Positions 5,007 through 5,236 of a stretch of DNA of 5,236 nt are shown piece by piece (positions within the stretch are counted from its first letter, which is position 1; every line of letters begins with the position of its first letter). Both the position numbers and the translations under genes were made by a program. Origin of the DNA: Planctomycetales bacterium (GTDB lineage Bacteria > Planctomycetota > Planctomycetia > Gemmatales > Gemmataceae). The DNA is taken from the NCBI GenBank assembly GCA_020054355.1, contig JAGVLI010000899.1:1-5236 (forward strand). Direction: 5' to 3'. The notes under the pieces are model-generated. The model made no database searches, had not been told where the DNA came from, and saw nothing but the letters and a program-made list of their open reading frames with translations.

Positions 5007-5236
5007 TCCTGCAAGACCTCGTGCAGCGCCGGCCAGAGACGGAAGGGCGTCAGCTCTGTCATGCACTCCAGACGGGCACAGCGTTTCAGGTAGCTGCCCT
5101 GGCACCAGATGCGCGATTCCACCGCTCCCGTTTCGTTGCGGTACGGTCCCGTGCGCTGAACCTTGGTGCAAGTATAGGGCGCGACCACGGGTCGGCCCAG
5201 CGCCGTCGCCAGGTGCAGCGGGCCGGTGTCGTTGGC
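4979..5236 (-). CDS. Glycosyltransferase family 9 (heptosyltransferase-like), C-terminal part
   Basis: Only the last 85 codons are in the window; the start lies beyond the right edge. The first visible residues ANDTGPLHLATALGRPVVA match the C-terminal nucleotide-sugar-binding motif of GT9 enzymes (NDTGPLHLA), and RTGPYRNE follows. The tail has three cysteines in CQGSYLKRCARLEC (C45, C53, C58), a pattern seen in GT9 proteins. The family transfers heptose or related sugars to lipid A core or other envelope glycans at the inner face of the cytoplasmic membrane. The acceptor here cannot be told from the fragment. The stop codon TGA (4981-4979) lies inside maf, with a 28-base overlap. Confidence 0.88.
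   Translation of the reverse strand, partial: ANDTGPLHLATALGRPVVAPYTCTKVQRTGPYRNETGAVESRIWCQGSYLKRCARLECMTELTPFRLWPALHEVLQEWERRRQSA

Overview
The window reads as GC-rich bacterial chromosome, most likely from a planctomycete (Gemmata-like). This rests on the high GC content with strong GC3 in the genes, an encapsulin-free core metabolic layout, a period-8 GGTGACAA repeat whose translation (SPCHLVTL-type) I associate with planctomycete genomes, and a thioredoxin-like secreted protein of a style I associate with that group. The lineage is an inference; no rRNA or other marker is present.

Layout, left to right. (1) Positions 1-703, minus strand: the 5' part of a secreted thioredoxin-fold gene, interrupted by one in-frame UGA at 482-484 but otherwise open to the window edge. 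It is the best candidate here for something unusual, a selenoprotein. (2) Positions 704-1465: about 760 bases with no convincing gene but several strong inverted repeats. (3) Positions 1466-1552, minus: tRNA-Ser(UGA), with a perfect -10 box upstream. (4) Positions 1712-3543, minus: ubiE/menG (quinone methylation) followed by hemE (heme synthesis), 47 bases apart. Matching arrays of the 8-base repeat lie in opposite orientation at the junction, encoding the last residues of UbiE and the first residues of HemE. (5) Positions 3625-4332, plus: a DUF2064/TIGR04282 CofC-like transferase, divergent from ubiE across an 81-base gap. (6) Positions 4340-4383: a perfect 44-bp palindrome between convergent genes. 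(7) Positions 4425-5236, minus: maf (nucleotide pyrophosphatase), whose start overlaps the end of a family 9 glycosyltransferase that runs off the right edge.

Functionally this is mostly housekeeping: respiratory quinone and heme synthesis side by side, a translation tRNA, nucleotide-pool cleaning and envelope glycosylation. No mobile-element gene, CRISPR array or defence system is visible. The points of interest are the recoding candidate, the repeat arrays that have become part of two gene ends, the long palindrome, and the structured non-coding stretch.
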